Below, in pieces: positions 22,701 through 32,300 of a stretch of DNA of 64,000 nucleotides. Both the position numbers and the translations under genes were made by a program. Each line of letters begins with the position of its first letter. Positions within the stretch are counted from its first letter, which is position 1. The notes below the pieces were generated by a model. It saw only the letters and a list, made by a program, of their open reading frames with translations. It was not told the DNA's origin and did not search any database. The stretch lies in NCBI GenBank assembly GCA_958295665.1, contig OY282560.1:53072333-53136332 (forward strand), written 5' to 3'. Source of the stretch: Tipula vernalis. Taxonomy: Eukaryota > Arthropoda > Insecta > Diptera > Tipulidae.

Positions 22701-24668
22701 CTCGGATGGGTATCTCCAACTACAATCATCGCGAAAATCATACTACAGGAATTATGGGTGCTCGGCATGTCGTGGGATGAAGCAGTTCCAACATCAATCG
22801 CACAAAGATGGCTCAATTATCGCGACAGCCTGAAATCACTAGAGTCTCTCAGAATCGATCGCTGGATAAATCATTCGCCGAATCGCAGTAATCTTCAAAT
22901 TCACGGATTCAGCGATGCTTCTGAGAAAGCATACGCAGCAGTTGTGTATGCTCGTATAACGTTGCCAAATGGATCCGCAACAATCACAATGCTGACATTA
23001 AAGACCAAGGTCGCACCATTGAAAACGGTCAGCTTGCCACGTCTGGAGCTTTGTGCTAGCTTACTTCTCGCCAAACTCATACACAATATCGTTCAATCAC
23101 TCGACATGCCACAGGTTCAACTGTACGCATGGACTGACTCGCAAGTTATACTTGGTTGGTTACGGAGCCCGCCAAATCGCTGGAAGACGTTTGTGGCCAA
23201 CCGGGTTTCACGAATCATGGATCACCTTCAACCTACCGATTGGAATTATGTCGACACCAAACACAACCCCGCCGATTGCGCGTCTCGTGGTGTCGAACCT
23301 TCATTACTGCACAGCCACCCACTGTGGTGGACAGGTCCTGTTTGGCTACGAGAAGAACCTAGTCAATGGCCACGCCAAAGAACAAGCGAGGCCTACATTA
23401 ACATAGATGAACGAAAAAACTCAATGATCGCAACGCATGCAGAAATCGTGACTTCTCACAACGACTTACATAACTTACTCGCTCGCCATTCATCGCTCGG
23501 GAAATTACTTCGTGTCACGGCGTTCTGCAGACGTTTCATTCATTATTGTCGTCAAAGCCCAGCAACGCGTCCGAAAGGCTTCATCACTGTGCCTGAGCTC
23601 AATTGGTCATTCGAGTTCTGGGTCAAGCTGGTTCAAGAAACCCATTTCGCGGACGAGATATCAAGATGCCAATCCGGAGAACATCTACTAGACAAAAGCC
23701 CACTCCGATCTCTGAACCCTTTCGTCGGCAGCGACGGCATATTGCGGGTCGGAGGGCGGCTCAAGGAATCTAATTTACCATACAACAGGAAGCATCCGAT
23801 AATCCTTCCCAAGGACAACCAGCTTACCAGCCTGCTCATCTCACAAGCACACCGAACGACGCTACACGGTGGTCCACAGCTGATGTTGGCACATATACGA
23901 AAGCACTACTGGATCTTGGGCATCAAAACGTTGGTGCGTTCGCACATACATAAATGTGTTGTATGCTTTCGCCATCGCACAACGACGAGTCAGCAACTGA
24001 TGGCTAATCTCCCATCGGCTCGAGTGACTCCGTCGAGACCATTCCTTCACAGCGGTGTGGACTATGCCGGTCCAATATCCATCAAACTACGCAAAGGTCG
24101 TGGCGGCGCGTCGACGAAGGGATATATTTGTGTCTTCGTGTGCCTATCGACGAAGGCGCTACATCTGGTGTTGGTGTCCGAACTTACCACTAATGCCTTC
24201 ATCGCATCTTTTAAAAGGTTCACCGCGCGCAGAGGAAAAATTGCAAACCTATACAGCGACTGCGCAACGAACTTCGTCGGAGCGAATCGTCAACTGGCAT
24301 TCATACATCAACAAAGCAAGAGAGAGGTCACTCCGGAGATCGCCGAACTATTGGCTCAGGATGGTACGACATGGAACTTTATTCCTCCGGCTTCTCCGCA
24401 CTTCGGCGGACTGTGGGAAGCAGGCGTCAAATCGATTAAGCACCATTTACGACGTATCATGGGTGAAACCTTACTCACGTTCGAAGAGTTGACGACGCTG
24501 CTGTGCCAGATCGAGGCGTGCCTAAACTCGCGACCATTGTGTCCAATGTCGAACGACCCTGATGATTACACGATCCTAACTCCAGGGCACTTCTTAATCG
24601 GAGAGGCACCACTCACGATCCCAGAACCAACATTACTCGATGTACAAACGAATCGTCTCAACCGCTAA
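19779..24668 (+). CDS. BEL/Pao Gag-Pol polyprotein (open to a premature stop)
   Basis: ATG at 19779; 1629 codons to TAA at 24666-24668. Domains by approximate residue: Gag coiled-coil start (1-110); DUF1759 Gag core (about 117-225, RIKIPIFDGEYTNWPEF); zinc knuckles (about 343-407, CFNCLRKGHTSSDC); DUF1758-type aspartic protease (LLDSGSQVSFI near 457); reverse transcriptase (SDIKQMYRQI near 787, catalytic FYVDDLMTG near 866); RNase H (GFSDASEKAYAAVVY near 1043); integrase zinc finger (HRTTLHGG near 1357, CVVC near 1393); and integrase core, with Asp in GVDYAGP near 1427, Asp in YSDCATNF near 1494 and Glu in GLWEAGVK near 1547. The protein drives reverse transcription in Gag particles and integration. 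Every catalytic residue I checked is present. The stop falls just before the C-terminal DUF5641 domain. The true protein would continue to 24974. Confidence 0.95.
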   Translation: MTARVKQASLQRVLERAVRKSKELSIDTPGVSEDFVQTQMDHVASRFKEFSDIQDQIEAVYGNEELEREYGTREQAEEYYLVATSNFKTIKRQLAVTIENRQDDVRPAHAQQSFDTQLPRIKIPIFDGEYTNWPEFENLFVDIVHKHKQLTNSQKLHYLKANLTGDAASLLKSVSITNENYEEAWRILRDRYNHRRFIIDSHLRQFRTMPALQVESAVGLRKIFDTTTDTVRSLKVLGVPVTTWDIILINIIADKLDPETHRQWEITLTRSEYPSYEDLIKFLNARWQSLEMISMTRTESSTSQSIKEVPSSTHSPRTRAFRKPDTQSTRSLIVTSDSRIVPCQVCAGSHNVFQCDQFKPLTFEGRSNLVREKRLCFNCLRKGHTSSDCKSTMCRVCNKRHHTLLHNSNPNPQSSSVESSSETPVTTNHVASPFTDVLLATAIAIVSHSNQNFIVRALLDSGSQVSFISESAANRIGLARRPATVKINGICAREASISRSITDLVLHSRIDPIFSTTITALIVEKITGILPSQPIDTHQWSHLNQLELADPHYYLPNKIDILLGADVIGMLQKDGCISGVNGSPFAQNTKFGYILFGKVERRTTNQPSSLVATIDDYNTIDKTLRSFWEIEDVRSTRELTHDESECERHYESTHYRNKDGRYTVFLPFNENSSPLGRSREDAVLRLQQMERRFAKNQQLHDKYNKFMQDYLESGHMEEVLAEDHNNSSEQTCYLPHHGVMQRKLRVVFDASHKTTTGISLNQKLRTGPKLQQNVFEILTPFRKHKFVFVSDIKQMYRQILMAPEHRNYQRIVWRPSPHEPVRDYRLCTVTYGTASAPYLAIRTIHQLARDEQEKYPIAANVASTDFYVDDLMTGSDNIANLIEIQRQMVQLLRCGGFELRKWSSNSQQLLNEIPIEFREHQGELELNWDDSVKTLGVHWSPSADCFGFNISPTSEFRAPTKRTILSQASRIFDPLGWVSPTTIIAKIILQELWVLGMSWDEAVPTSIAQRWLNYRDSLKSLESLRIDRWINHSPNRSNLQIHGFSDASEKAYAAVVYARITLPNGSATITMLTLKTKVAPLKTVSLPRLELCASLLLAKLIHNIVQSLDMPQVQLYAWTDSQVILGWLRSPPNRWKTFVANRVSRIMDHLQPTDWNYVDTKHNPADCASRGVEPSLLHSHPLWWTGPVWLREEPSQWPRQRTSEAYINIDERKNSMIATHAEIVTSHNDLHNLLARHSSLGKLLRVTAFCRRFIHYCRQSPATRPKGFITVPELNWSFEFWVKLVQETHFADEISRCQSGEHLLDKSPLRSLNPFVGSDGILRVGGRLKESNLPYNRKHPIILPKDNQLTSLLISQAHRTTLHGGPQLMLAHIRKHYWILGIKTLVRSHIHKCVVCFRHRTTTSQQLMANLPSARVTPSRPFLHSGVDYAGPISIKLRKGRGGASTKGYICVFVCLSTKALHLVLVSELTTNAFIASFKRFTARRGKIANLYSDCATNFVGANRQLAFIHQQSKREVTPEIAELLAQDGTTWNFIPPASPHFGGLWEAGVKSIKHHLRRIMGETLLTFEELTTLLCQIEACLNSRPLCPMSNDPDDYTILTPGHFLIGEAPLTIPEPTLLDVQTNRLNR

Positions 24669-24974
24669 CAGCAGCTGCAAAAAATGTACCAGCACTTCTG
24701 GAGAATTTGGTCGACAGAACACCTTTCTCGCCTACAACAACGACCAAAGTGGATCAGAGGCAATGACAACGTCGTCATCGGTCAGTTAGTCCTCATCAAA
24801 GAGGAAAGCATTCCACCTTCGAAATGGTCACTGGGGAGAATAATCCAAACACATCCAGGATCTGATGGCCGAGTTCGAGTAGTCACTTTAAAGGGTCAGA
24901 ATGGCGTGTACAAACGACCCGTCACAAAGCTGTGCCTGCTGCCTATCTTGGATAATCATCATAATAATCACTAA
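24669..24974 (+). pseudogene. C-terminal DUF5641 domain of BEL polyprotein, cut off by the stop
   Basis: Same frame as the main polyprotein. After TAA at 24666-24668 it reads QQLQKMYQHFWRIWS and runs 101 codons to TAA at 24972-24974. The segment VVIGQLVLIKEESIPPSKW with the following GRIIQTHPGSDGRVRVV is the chromo-like C-terminal domain (DUF5641) of BEL integrases. In related elements the sentence NRLxRWQxxQ is continuous, so a single-codon nonsense change is inferred. Because it truncates only this domain, the copy may still be mobilised in trans. Confidence 0.9.
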
Positions 24975-24987
24975 AGTCTTCAAATAC

Positions 24988-25004
24988 TTTAGGGCGGCCG
25001 GCAA
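24988..25004 (+). promoter_or_regulatory. Polypurine-tract region upstream of 3' LTR
   Basis: AGGGCGGCCGGCAA directly precedes the 3' LTR. A short G-rich tract with GGCGGCCGG is the usual plus-strand priming region of BEL elements, as I recall the family. Confidence 0.7.
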
Positions 25005-25286
25005 TGTTGGAGACGTCAAATGAACGTCATTTCGTCGACTGTGTCACCATCTATCGGTGGACACAACATATCAAATATACACGTCCGACAACACTAAAAC
25101 AACCACAACATCGGACAACACTTCAACCAGCTGTCAAAAGCTGTCATCGTTTTTCTTTCTTCTTCAACCAACTCTCGTTCGAGCAACACGGTTAAATCGA
25201 GAAATATAATAAATAAATAAATAAAATAGTATTGTGTTCTTTTCATTTTTTCTGGTCGTGTTGCTCACCTACAAAACACATCAACA
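25005..25286 (+). repeat. BEL/Pao 3' LTR
   Basis: 282 bp; one substitution from the 5' LTR (position 12: C here, T in the 5' copy). Followed by the target duplication CCTTT. Confidence 0.96.
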
Positions 25287-25399
25287 CCTTTAATTCTCAA
25301 ATCATTTGTTTACGTTTGAATAAAATCCAGACTCTCATGAATCTTTCTTGTCATTGTATAATTTCAACAAAATTTAATTCGAACTCCAGCCCAAAAAGA

Positions 25400-26690
25400 A
25401 ACGTAGAAACTAAAATTTCACTGAAATACATCGACAACTGAGTGTGTTCCATTCGGTGCAGGAGGCGAAGGAAATTGTCTGGGTTGGCTGTGCGTGGCAA
25501 ACCAATATTGGCTATTCTAATTTTTGATTTATGGTATCGATCATAATACCATTAGTACGAATAGTGTTCCAAAATATTTCTTCAAAAAATGCCGAAAAAT
25601 CAACTGATTACAGACAGACAAATTAAAATTCTTAAAAAATATTCGTGTGGCCATAATATACACACAAATGAGGTTTCTCTATGGATTTTTTTATATTTGA
25701 TGTAGTGAATAATAATTCGCTATGTCAATAAGCTCTGGCCAGATACTTAATGTAAGGGGCTAGAGTGAAATTTTTTGTAGTTTGGTCGTAGCTGCCTGAT
25801 GAGTAGACCAACTTTTCAGTACGAAACCAAACTTGTACCAACATAAAGAACTCATGGAGGGTTCTCATTTTGCAGAGTAATACATTGGTATAACTCTTTG
25901 GGCCTTCAGCCAAAATTACGAGGAGGGGGGAAGATATTTTTACTTTTTTTCAGTAGATATGTTATGAGCGATTGGCCTCAGTATTTTTCTGATTTACCAA
26001 ATCGAAAATATTGAGATTTCCATGAACAATTAATATATTTGTCTATAAAAAATGCTGACAAATCAACTGATTACAGACAGACAAATTAAAATTCTTAAAA
26101 AATATTTCTTGTCTGATGAAATATTGCAGATAATAAATTTCACTAAAATCCATCAACAAATGTGCTTGTTCCATCCATTTGATGCTGGAGACTGAGAAAA
26201 GGACAAATAAATTTGGCGAATATCATGAATTTGAGCCATTGCTTAATTAAGAAATCCGACCTCAAATGATATGGCCGAAGGAATTTTCCAGAGCCTGATT
26301 TAATAAATTTTATATTAGGAACTGAACATAAAAATCAACTTAGCATCACAAATGTCACATATAAATTCCATTTGAAGCTAGAGACGTAATACACTGCCTA
26401 GATTGGTTGTCTAAATCAAAATACGAAAAATTGGTGAAACAATGTTTCTAATAAATGGCTTAAACCAAAATATCATTAGAAGTGTTCCACAATATTTCTT
26501 GAATTTGTCTCATATTTTATTTAACATGTCCGTGCCCAAATTAGGTGACCCAAGAAATTTTCATAGCGTGAATAATTCGGTTTTAAATTAGAAACTACTG
26601 ATAGAATCGGCTTAATAACTCAGATATAAAATTTCACCCTTCCATTGACAAACGTGCTCCTTCCTTTTGGTGCTGGAACCTGAAAATGTT
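25400..26690 (+). repeat. Diverged dispersed repeat, about three partial units
   Basis: A phrase like ATTTCACTAAAATCCATC-ACAAATGTG-TTCCAT occurs near 25411, 26138 and 26628 and again near 46108. CAACTGATTACAGACAGACA occurs at about 25601 and 26064, 463 bp apart, followed by a further identical run. The first interval is longer because about 230 bp (25725-25950) with a hammerhead-like motif lies inside it. No coding content. Family unknown; old and degenerate. Confidence 0.6.
25779..25833 (+). ncRNA. Hammerhead-ribozyme-like fold, divergent type
   Basis: CTGATGA at 25796-25802 and GAAA at 25823-25826. Strands 25779-25786 (AGTTTGGT) and 25826-25833 (ACCAAACT) form a perfect 8-bp stem III ending in the GTC cleavage context, with C17 at 25787. 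Stem II closes with GTA/TAC, where the LTR copies have GAA/TTC. The stem I region is again exactly 8 nt (GTAGCTGC). Flanking and stem sequences are unlike the LTR copies while the core is kept, which looks like compensatory change. Stem I is weak here too, and activity is unproven. Confidence 0.5.
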
Positions 26691-26937
26691 GTAAAGACCT
26701 GGAGTGTTTATGAAAGTAAAATCAAATTTTTCTTTGGCAGATCTAATTTCCCCAAATTTTTACTTTCTTTTACTCTATTTGTTTCTTGTTTGTTTGTTTT
26801 TATCCCTGCAATCTGTTCTGGGGCTCGAGGCACTCCCAATTCTTTCGCAGTTTGCTTTTTACGTGCCAAATCGAGGACGTACGGCTATAGACCCGTTTTA
26901 AACCACCTGCACATTGCATTGCTTCATGCCAACCTAT

Positions 26938-27130
26938 AGTGCTGACATGAAAGGTGAGTCGGCCCATGGATTCTGCACTCTCAACAGGGGGTCATAGATG
27001 TGTTCATCTTCATCACCGATCGTAATCAGATGATGAAAAATCCCTTTTGCATCCCGCCCCTATAGGGATTCGAATCCGGTACCTCCCGATCCAACCGCCG
27101 GAGCTTTAACCACTGCGCCGTTTGCTCGGT
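26938..27130 (-). repeat. tRNA-derived SINE
   Basis: Read on the minus strand from about 27128, the head is tRNA-like. A box A-like GGCGCAGTGGTTAAAGC lies near 27119-27103 and a box B-like GGATTCGAATCC near 27077-27066, roughly 40 bp apart as in tRNA genes. An unrelated body follows (GGGATTTTTCATCATCTGAT near 27047-27028) down to about 26938. RNA polymerase III would drive it. A degraded relative is at 35245-35335. No coding capacity; the tail is not clearly A-rich. Confidence 0.75.
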
Positions 27131-28257
27131 GTTCTTTTACTCTAGTAAAATATAGTAATCATAAAAATTTTGAACCTTGAGATTCTAAGAGATTTATCTG
27201 TTTTGAGGTCCCCTGAGTCCGAAAAAGTGGGTTTCGAAATGGTATCTGTCTGTTAGCCTATGTCCTCTCTACAGCCCAGATGGTTTAACCAAACGAACTG
27301 AAACTTCGGAATTAAGCTTTTTTGATAAACTGGAAGGTCCCAGTGAGTTTTAATCCAAATCGGCTAACCGGAAGTGGCCACTCCCTTGGTCCAGAAAATT
27401 TATTTTGCAAATATCTTAAAAAGTATAAGTTTCCAAAAATTAAAAAAAAATTAATTAAAAAAAAAAAAATTCTCAAAATTCTCTGTTCGTAAAAGAAAGT
27501 CGTGTGTTGGCCACACCTCCATTTTTTTCTAATAACCATTATAGTGTCTTGTGATATTTGTTGAATTCTGACCATATTTTATTTAAGACTATTTAAGACT
27601 GACTCTATCCCTGCCACACATTTATTATCTAACTTAACCAATATCAAGTTAGCGGGTCTAAAACTTTTCTAAAGAGATTTCACTATGTACGTGTTTTTTT
27701 TTGTAACCAGTCGCCCTCACCAAACCAATTTTATATAGTATAGCAATTTTTTCGAATTTATTTCGAGACTTAATAACTGTTCTGTTTTTTTTTAAAGACG
27801 ATTTGTTCAGACTTCGTCCAGGTTTAGTCACTTTTGGCCTAGTCACCCTATGTACCTACACTGTGGTACCTTTTTGGCTATGACATTTCTTTAAATTGCA
27901 CCATAATATGCTCCAATGCTCAAAAATAAAATGACGAACATGTTCGCATACTTGACATGTCTGAATTCGCATTTCTGCAAAAATTACGCTTGTGAAAATG
28001 AAAAGGGTTCGAAGCTTAAGTTGCTTTAAGATAAGTTTTCCATTTATCACATAAACCTTAGGTGCAAATAGCTAAAACGAGGGTTGCGCCCGTGTTAAAA
28101 AACTATTTTGCTCGATCTGCATACAGAGACTGACCGCCAATAAATAAAACAGTTTTTTCTTAGTATTCAAATTTGGCTCAAAACCTAAAATCAATTTTAG
28201 TGTAATTTGCTGGATCGTGATTTTTTTCTAACACAAAACACCAACAATTATAGCGAT
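27131..28257. other. No gene recognised
   Basis: Non-coding, AT-rich, with a less AT-rich patch at 27190-27400 (GAGTCCGAAAAAGTGGG, then CTAACCGGAAGTGGCCACTC) that has the look of old repeat DNA but matches no family I can name. Short minus-strand ORFs of 60-90 codons have no motifs. Confidence 0.5.
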
Positions 28258-28978
28258 ACGCTGCTGAAGTGAAATGAAATTTCTCATAGAAAAATGACAG
28301 AAGTGAAAACGAAAATGAAAATTTCACCGCTGAATTTCACTTTGTGATAAGCAGTTTAGGTAGCGAAATGGAAATTTTCGTACTTAAATACAGATGTCTC
28401 AATATATTATCTCTACACATTTTTCACTTCATTTTTATCTTCCTGTACCCTTATTCTGTAAAAAATAAGATAATGTGTAAACGTGAAAACGGGTAAACTT
28501 TGTGATTTTTTACTAAAATTACATTAAATTGTTTTTCGATTCTCTTTTCTTTCACTGTTTATCACGTGTAAACATTATCTTATTTTTTATAGAATAAGGC
28601 TACTGTAGCCTTATTCTATAAAAAATAAGATAATGTTTACACGAGATAAACAGTGAACGAAAAGAGAATCGAAAAACAATTTAATGTAATTTTAGTAAAA
28701 AATCACAAAGTTTACCGGTTTTCACGTTTACACATTATCTTATTTTTTACAGAATAAGGGTGCTGGACTATAAATGTAAAGATAAATTTTGACAATTTTA
28801 TTGAGTTTTTGCCTTTTGAGGATAAACAACTATCGAAATGAATTTTATTGTATTGTCAGAGGCAACATGAAGTTATACGCAATAAAATATTTACGAAACT
28901 CGTCATACTAAATTTTCACATCAGATTTATCTTCCATTTTTGGAGGCCAGTGAAAATTTCATTTCACTTGAACAGCGT
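28258..28978. mobile_element. Non-autonomous TIR element hosting a palindromic insertion
   Basis: Terminal inverted repeats at 28258-28285 (ACGCTGCTGAAGTGAAATG) and 28952-28978 (reverse of ACGCTGTTCAAGTGAAATG) bracket 721 bp. Subterminal AATGAAAATTTCA-like words repeat the end motif. No transposase remains. Part of the length is the later palindrome at 28447-28761. The target duplication is not clear, so the superfamily is unassigned. Confidence 0.65.
28447..28761. repeat. Almost perfect 315-bp palindrome (nested MITE pair)
   Basis: Two 157-nt arms around a single central base at 28604; I count about three mismatches. Ends are ACCCTTATTCTGTAAAAAAT and its reverse. Each arm has its own inverted ends (TTATTCTGTAAAAAATAAGA near one edge, TTATTTTTTATAGAATAAGG at the centre), so the structure looks like two roughly 150-bp MITEs head to head. 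Transcripts would form a long hairpin. Confidence 0.88.
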
Positions 28979-29153
28979 TCTAAGCTTAAGGGGTAACCTA
29001 TTTTAATTCGTATTTACTCCCTTCTGACTAGAAATACTCCCCTAAAAATTTGAAACGTACTCCATTTAAAGTTTTCAGAGCGACAGCACTGCTAAACAGC
29101 AAAAAAAATTAGGAATATTCTACGAAAAACTTCATTCGCCTTTTCACCGATAT

Positions 29154-30263
29154 TGTAACGCAACAGCTCTGACGTCACAGCTGTTGGTTAACAGAAATTT
29201 ATCAACTTAGAGGCTTTGGTTTGCGGCTATCACTGGCAGGCTAGAGCTCAGCGGTTAGGGTGGGTGTTGATACCAAAGCTTAAGTCGATCTAGATTGGCC
29301 GCGACGGTAACAAAACATTTTCTTCTTTGTCAAGGGAATAAGATATTTAAAGAAAAAATAGATTTAACCGGAACAGCGGACGGCCGATAAATACCCACCT
29401 CGATCATCCAATTACATGTGGCGACTCAAAAATATAATTAATTTGAGCCCACACAAAAATTATAAGTTCTTTGCAGAATATCTACGCTTTTCCTCATTTT
29501 GCCCAACTATACCCTATTACAAACCAACTCTCATTGATTAACAAAACACAAAATATCCCGTACTAACAGAATGGAATGCAATTGATAATAAATGATCGAA
29601 ATGTTAGAAAACAGGCATAGAGTAATTATCATCATATCTCACGTACACCAACGAGCAGCAAGATATATTTATTTTGTATTTTATTATTATATAACTCGTT
29701 AATGAATGAATTATTTCTAGAATTTGTATTGTTAATTAGTATGTGTGCCAGTTGGGGAAAATGGACTGGTTTTTAAATAAACTTGAAAATGTATAAACAT
29801 TGTAATTTTAAAAAAAAATAAAAATTTTTGGTAATCAGACAGAGTACGAAAGCTGGAACATTAAGTTTACATTTCAAATTTTTAAATAAAACTTTAAAAT
29901 TTATAATAAATAAAACTAGAATAAATAGTTAAATTAAAAGGTGTTTTTATTCTAATAAAAGGGAAAAATCATAAGTGATAAGTGTTGTAGTTGCTGGGCT
30001 CAACGGGGTCAATCCAAACAGCAACTATATACACTACACTGCCATGGACACAAAAATAATTATCTCATCCTGAAAGTCGATAGATCACTATTCATAAAAC
30101 CAAAACAGTTGCACTATGAATAAAACTGGATTGGAACAAATACCAATACGCTAGACTACAGTGATATTATCATGGTAGAGGTATGAAAGATAAATCAATC
30201 CATAATTAAAAAGGACTAATGTTATAATTTGATCAAACAAACATGTGACGTAACCACGTTACA
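29154..30263 (-). repeat. LTR of minus-strand gypsy element A (3' LTR)
   Basis: 1110 bp with inverted ends (TGTAACG at 29154, CGTTACA at 30257-30263). It lies just downstream, in minus orientation, of the gypsy A coding end (30339). Near one end TGACGTCACAG occurs (29172-29182), and near the other ATGTGACGTAAC. No open frame. The upstream copy (5' LTR) is missing, because element A is truncated beyond about 32300. Confidence 0.7.
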
Positions 30264-30338
30264 AATCGCGGGGGCGACCTGCCCCTGAGATGAGTCTCAA
30301 GCCGGACTAAAGAGCAACTAATAACAATCAAAACGCGA

Positions 30339-32300
30339 TCAGGAAGATTTTATGTCTTTGACGTGATACACCCCCATGGATTTACCTTGAGGATTAGCAA
30401 TTTCGCAGGCTGCTTTACCAACCAATCGAATTATGGTTCCGGGAAGAAATTTTTTTGCTAATTTGGCCGCATCAGTTGAATAAGTTGAATGCAGCTGAGT
30501 CCAAATCAAGAATTGCAGAAGAGGACTGTAGGTTTAGTGCGTCCAAGTGTACTCGCGATAAGGCGTCTGGAACGGCATTTTGAGAACCTTTTCGGTACTG
30601 TATGTCGAAGTCAAATGCCTGCAGCTTTAGGGACCACCTAGCCAACCGACCGGAAAGGTCTTTTAGTGAAATCAGCCAAGTCAAACTAGCATGGTTCGTA
30701 ATCACTGTAAATGGTAATCCTTCGACATAGGCACGGAATTTCTTTATTGCAAGGACAGCAGCTAAGCACTCAAGTTCAGTTACACTGTAGTTATTTTGTG
30801 CCGCATTTAACTTCTGAGGCATAAAGGCCACTGGACGGTCCTCTCTTTGATCATCTTTTTGGAAGAGTACTGCTCCGATACCTGTAGAACTGGCATCGCA
30901 TTGTATGTAAAACCGCCTGGAAAAATCTGGAGATGCCAGCTCAGGTGCTGAGGTAAGTGCTGTTTTAAGGTCATCGAATGATTGTTGAGTTTGATCGGAC
31001 CATTCGAATTTTTTACTCTTCTTAAGAAGATTGGTGAGAGGAACCGTCAATGGTGAATACCCACTCACAAACCGCCGGTACCATCCCAAGACTCCCAAAA
31101 ACCGACGTAACTGCCGGATCGTTTTTGGTATTGGGAACTCTGCAATCGCCCTGACCTTATCCAGACTAGGTTTTAATCCGCCCTCTCCCACCACATAGCC
31201 AAGGTATTCAATCTCCCTTTGGACGAATTTGCTCTTCTCTATATTTATAGTTAGCCCGGCTTTCGCGAGTCGTTCACCCACATCAGCAAGTAGCAACAGA
31301 TGTTCCTCAAAGCTTGAAGTGGTTATGAGCAAACCGTCCAAATAGACGAAAACACGATCATGTAGGTGGTGGGGAATTACTTTGTTCATTAATCTGCATA
31401 AGGTCTGAGGAGCATTGCAGATCCCAAAAGGCATCACCTTAAATTGATAGAAGGGCCGCCCCGGAACAGCAAACGCTGTTTTTTCTCTCGACTCGCGATC
31501 CAAAGGAATTTGCCAAAAGGCATCCTTTAGATCCAAAGTCGAGATAAATGTCATCCTATCCACTCTGCTTAGGAGCCCATCCAAGCACAGTCAAATTTTA
31601 CCATTGGGTTTTTTGACGACAGCCATTGGAGAACTCCAGCTGCTGTCACTTTCCTCGATCACATCGAGCGCCAACATACGGTCAACTTCATCAAAAATTT
31701 GTCGCTGCACCGCAGGCGAAACCGCGTAAAATCTCTGCTTGATACCCGGAGCATCCCCGATATCAATCTTGTGGGTAATAAGCGATGTTCGGCCAAGTCC
31801 CTTTGTTTCATAACTGGGTAGCATTTCGATAAGTTTGGAGTCGCCGTATTGTTAGGAGGTGTCGAATTAGCCTTCATTTCGCTGATTATAAATGGTTTGA
31901 TACCGAACAACTCCCAAAAGTCACACCCCAAACAAAGTTCTTGCTGCAAAGAGGGAACAACAAGGTCTTTAATGGTGGCGCATTTTTGTTTGAAAACAAT
32001 TACGACATTAACAAATCCCAAAACTTATTGTTTTGCCCCATCAGCCGTTTGGATACAAGCTGGCATAGGATGTATAATTAAATTATTATTTCTCGCAAAC
32101 TTTTCAGCATCTCGGCCCAAAGCAGTTATTCCGGCTCCGCTATCAAGAAGGCATCGGATTGTCTTTCTCTTAAAGACTATGCTTGCATAAGGTCGGTGGT
32201 CAAAATCATAATTTACTTCAGAAGCTAAGATTGTTTCTGCGATTTGTTCAAAGTACTTCTTGATGTCTCTAAAATATTTGATGGTGCGGTACCTTCGTTT
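30339..32300 (-). pseudogene. Ty3/gypsy element A: protease, reverse transcriptase, RNase H; integrase deleted
   Basis: Minus strand. Protease active site CLLDSGAGITALG near 32158-32120; stop near 32026; LGCDFWELFGIKPF near 31940; frameshift near 31840; WSSPMAVVKKPNGK near 31640; stop TGA at 31588-31590. Then about 20 residues of the reverse transcriptase palm are missing. LDLKDAFWQIPL and VMPFGICNAPQTL are intact, but the catalytic YLDD box reads YLDG (Gly codon at 31333-31335). RNase H follows (IQCDASSTGIGAVLF), but TDHASL reads TNHASL (30694-30696). After VPDALSRVH the sequence jumps to the end of integrase (FLPGTIIRLVGKAA; HVKDIKSS-stop at 30339), so the integrase core is deleted. It is clearly dead. 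Related to element B at 62048. Confidence 0.9.

Larger units (their letters stand above)
19281..25286 (+). mobile_element. BEL/Pao LTR retrotransposon, structurally complete
   Basis: 6006 bp with two 282-bp LTRs (19281-19562 and 25005-25286) that differ at only one position by my reading (T against C, 12 bases in). Both LTRs begin TG and end CA. The element is flanked by the 5-bp target duplication CCTTT (19276-19280 and 25287-25291), as expected for BEL/Pao. A tRNA-Tyr primer site, a Gag-Pol polyprotein and a purine-containing tract before the 3' LTR are in the expected order. One LTR difference in 282 implies very recent insertion. The only coding lesion I see is a TAA at 24666-24668. No envelope-like ORF is present. 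Confidence 0.96.

Noticed and set aside
19851..24492. Numerous ORFs of 60-145 codons on both strands within the BEL element
   Set aside because: Shadows of the polyprotein frame; no independent motifs.
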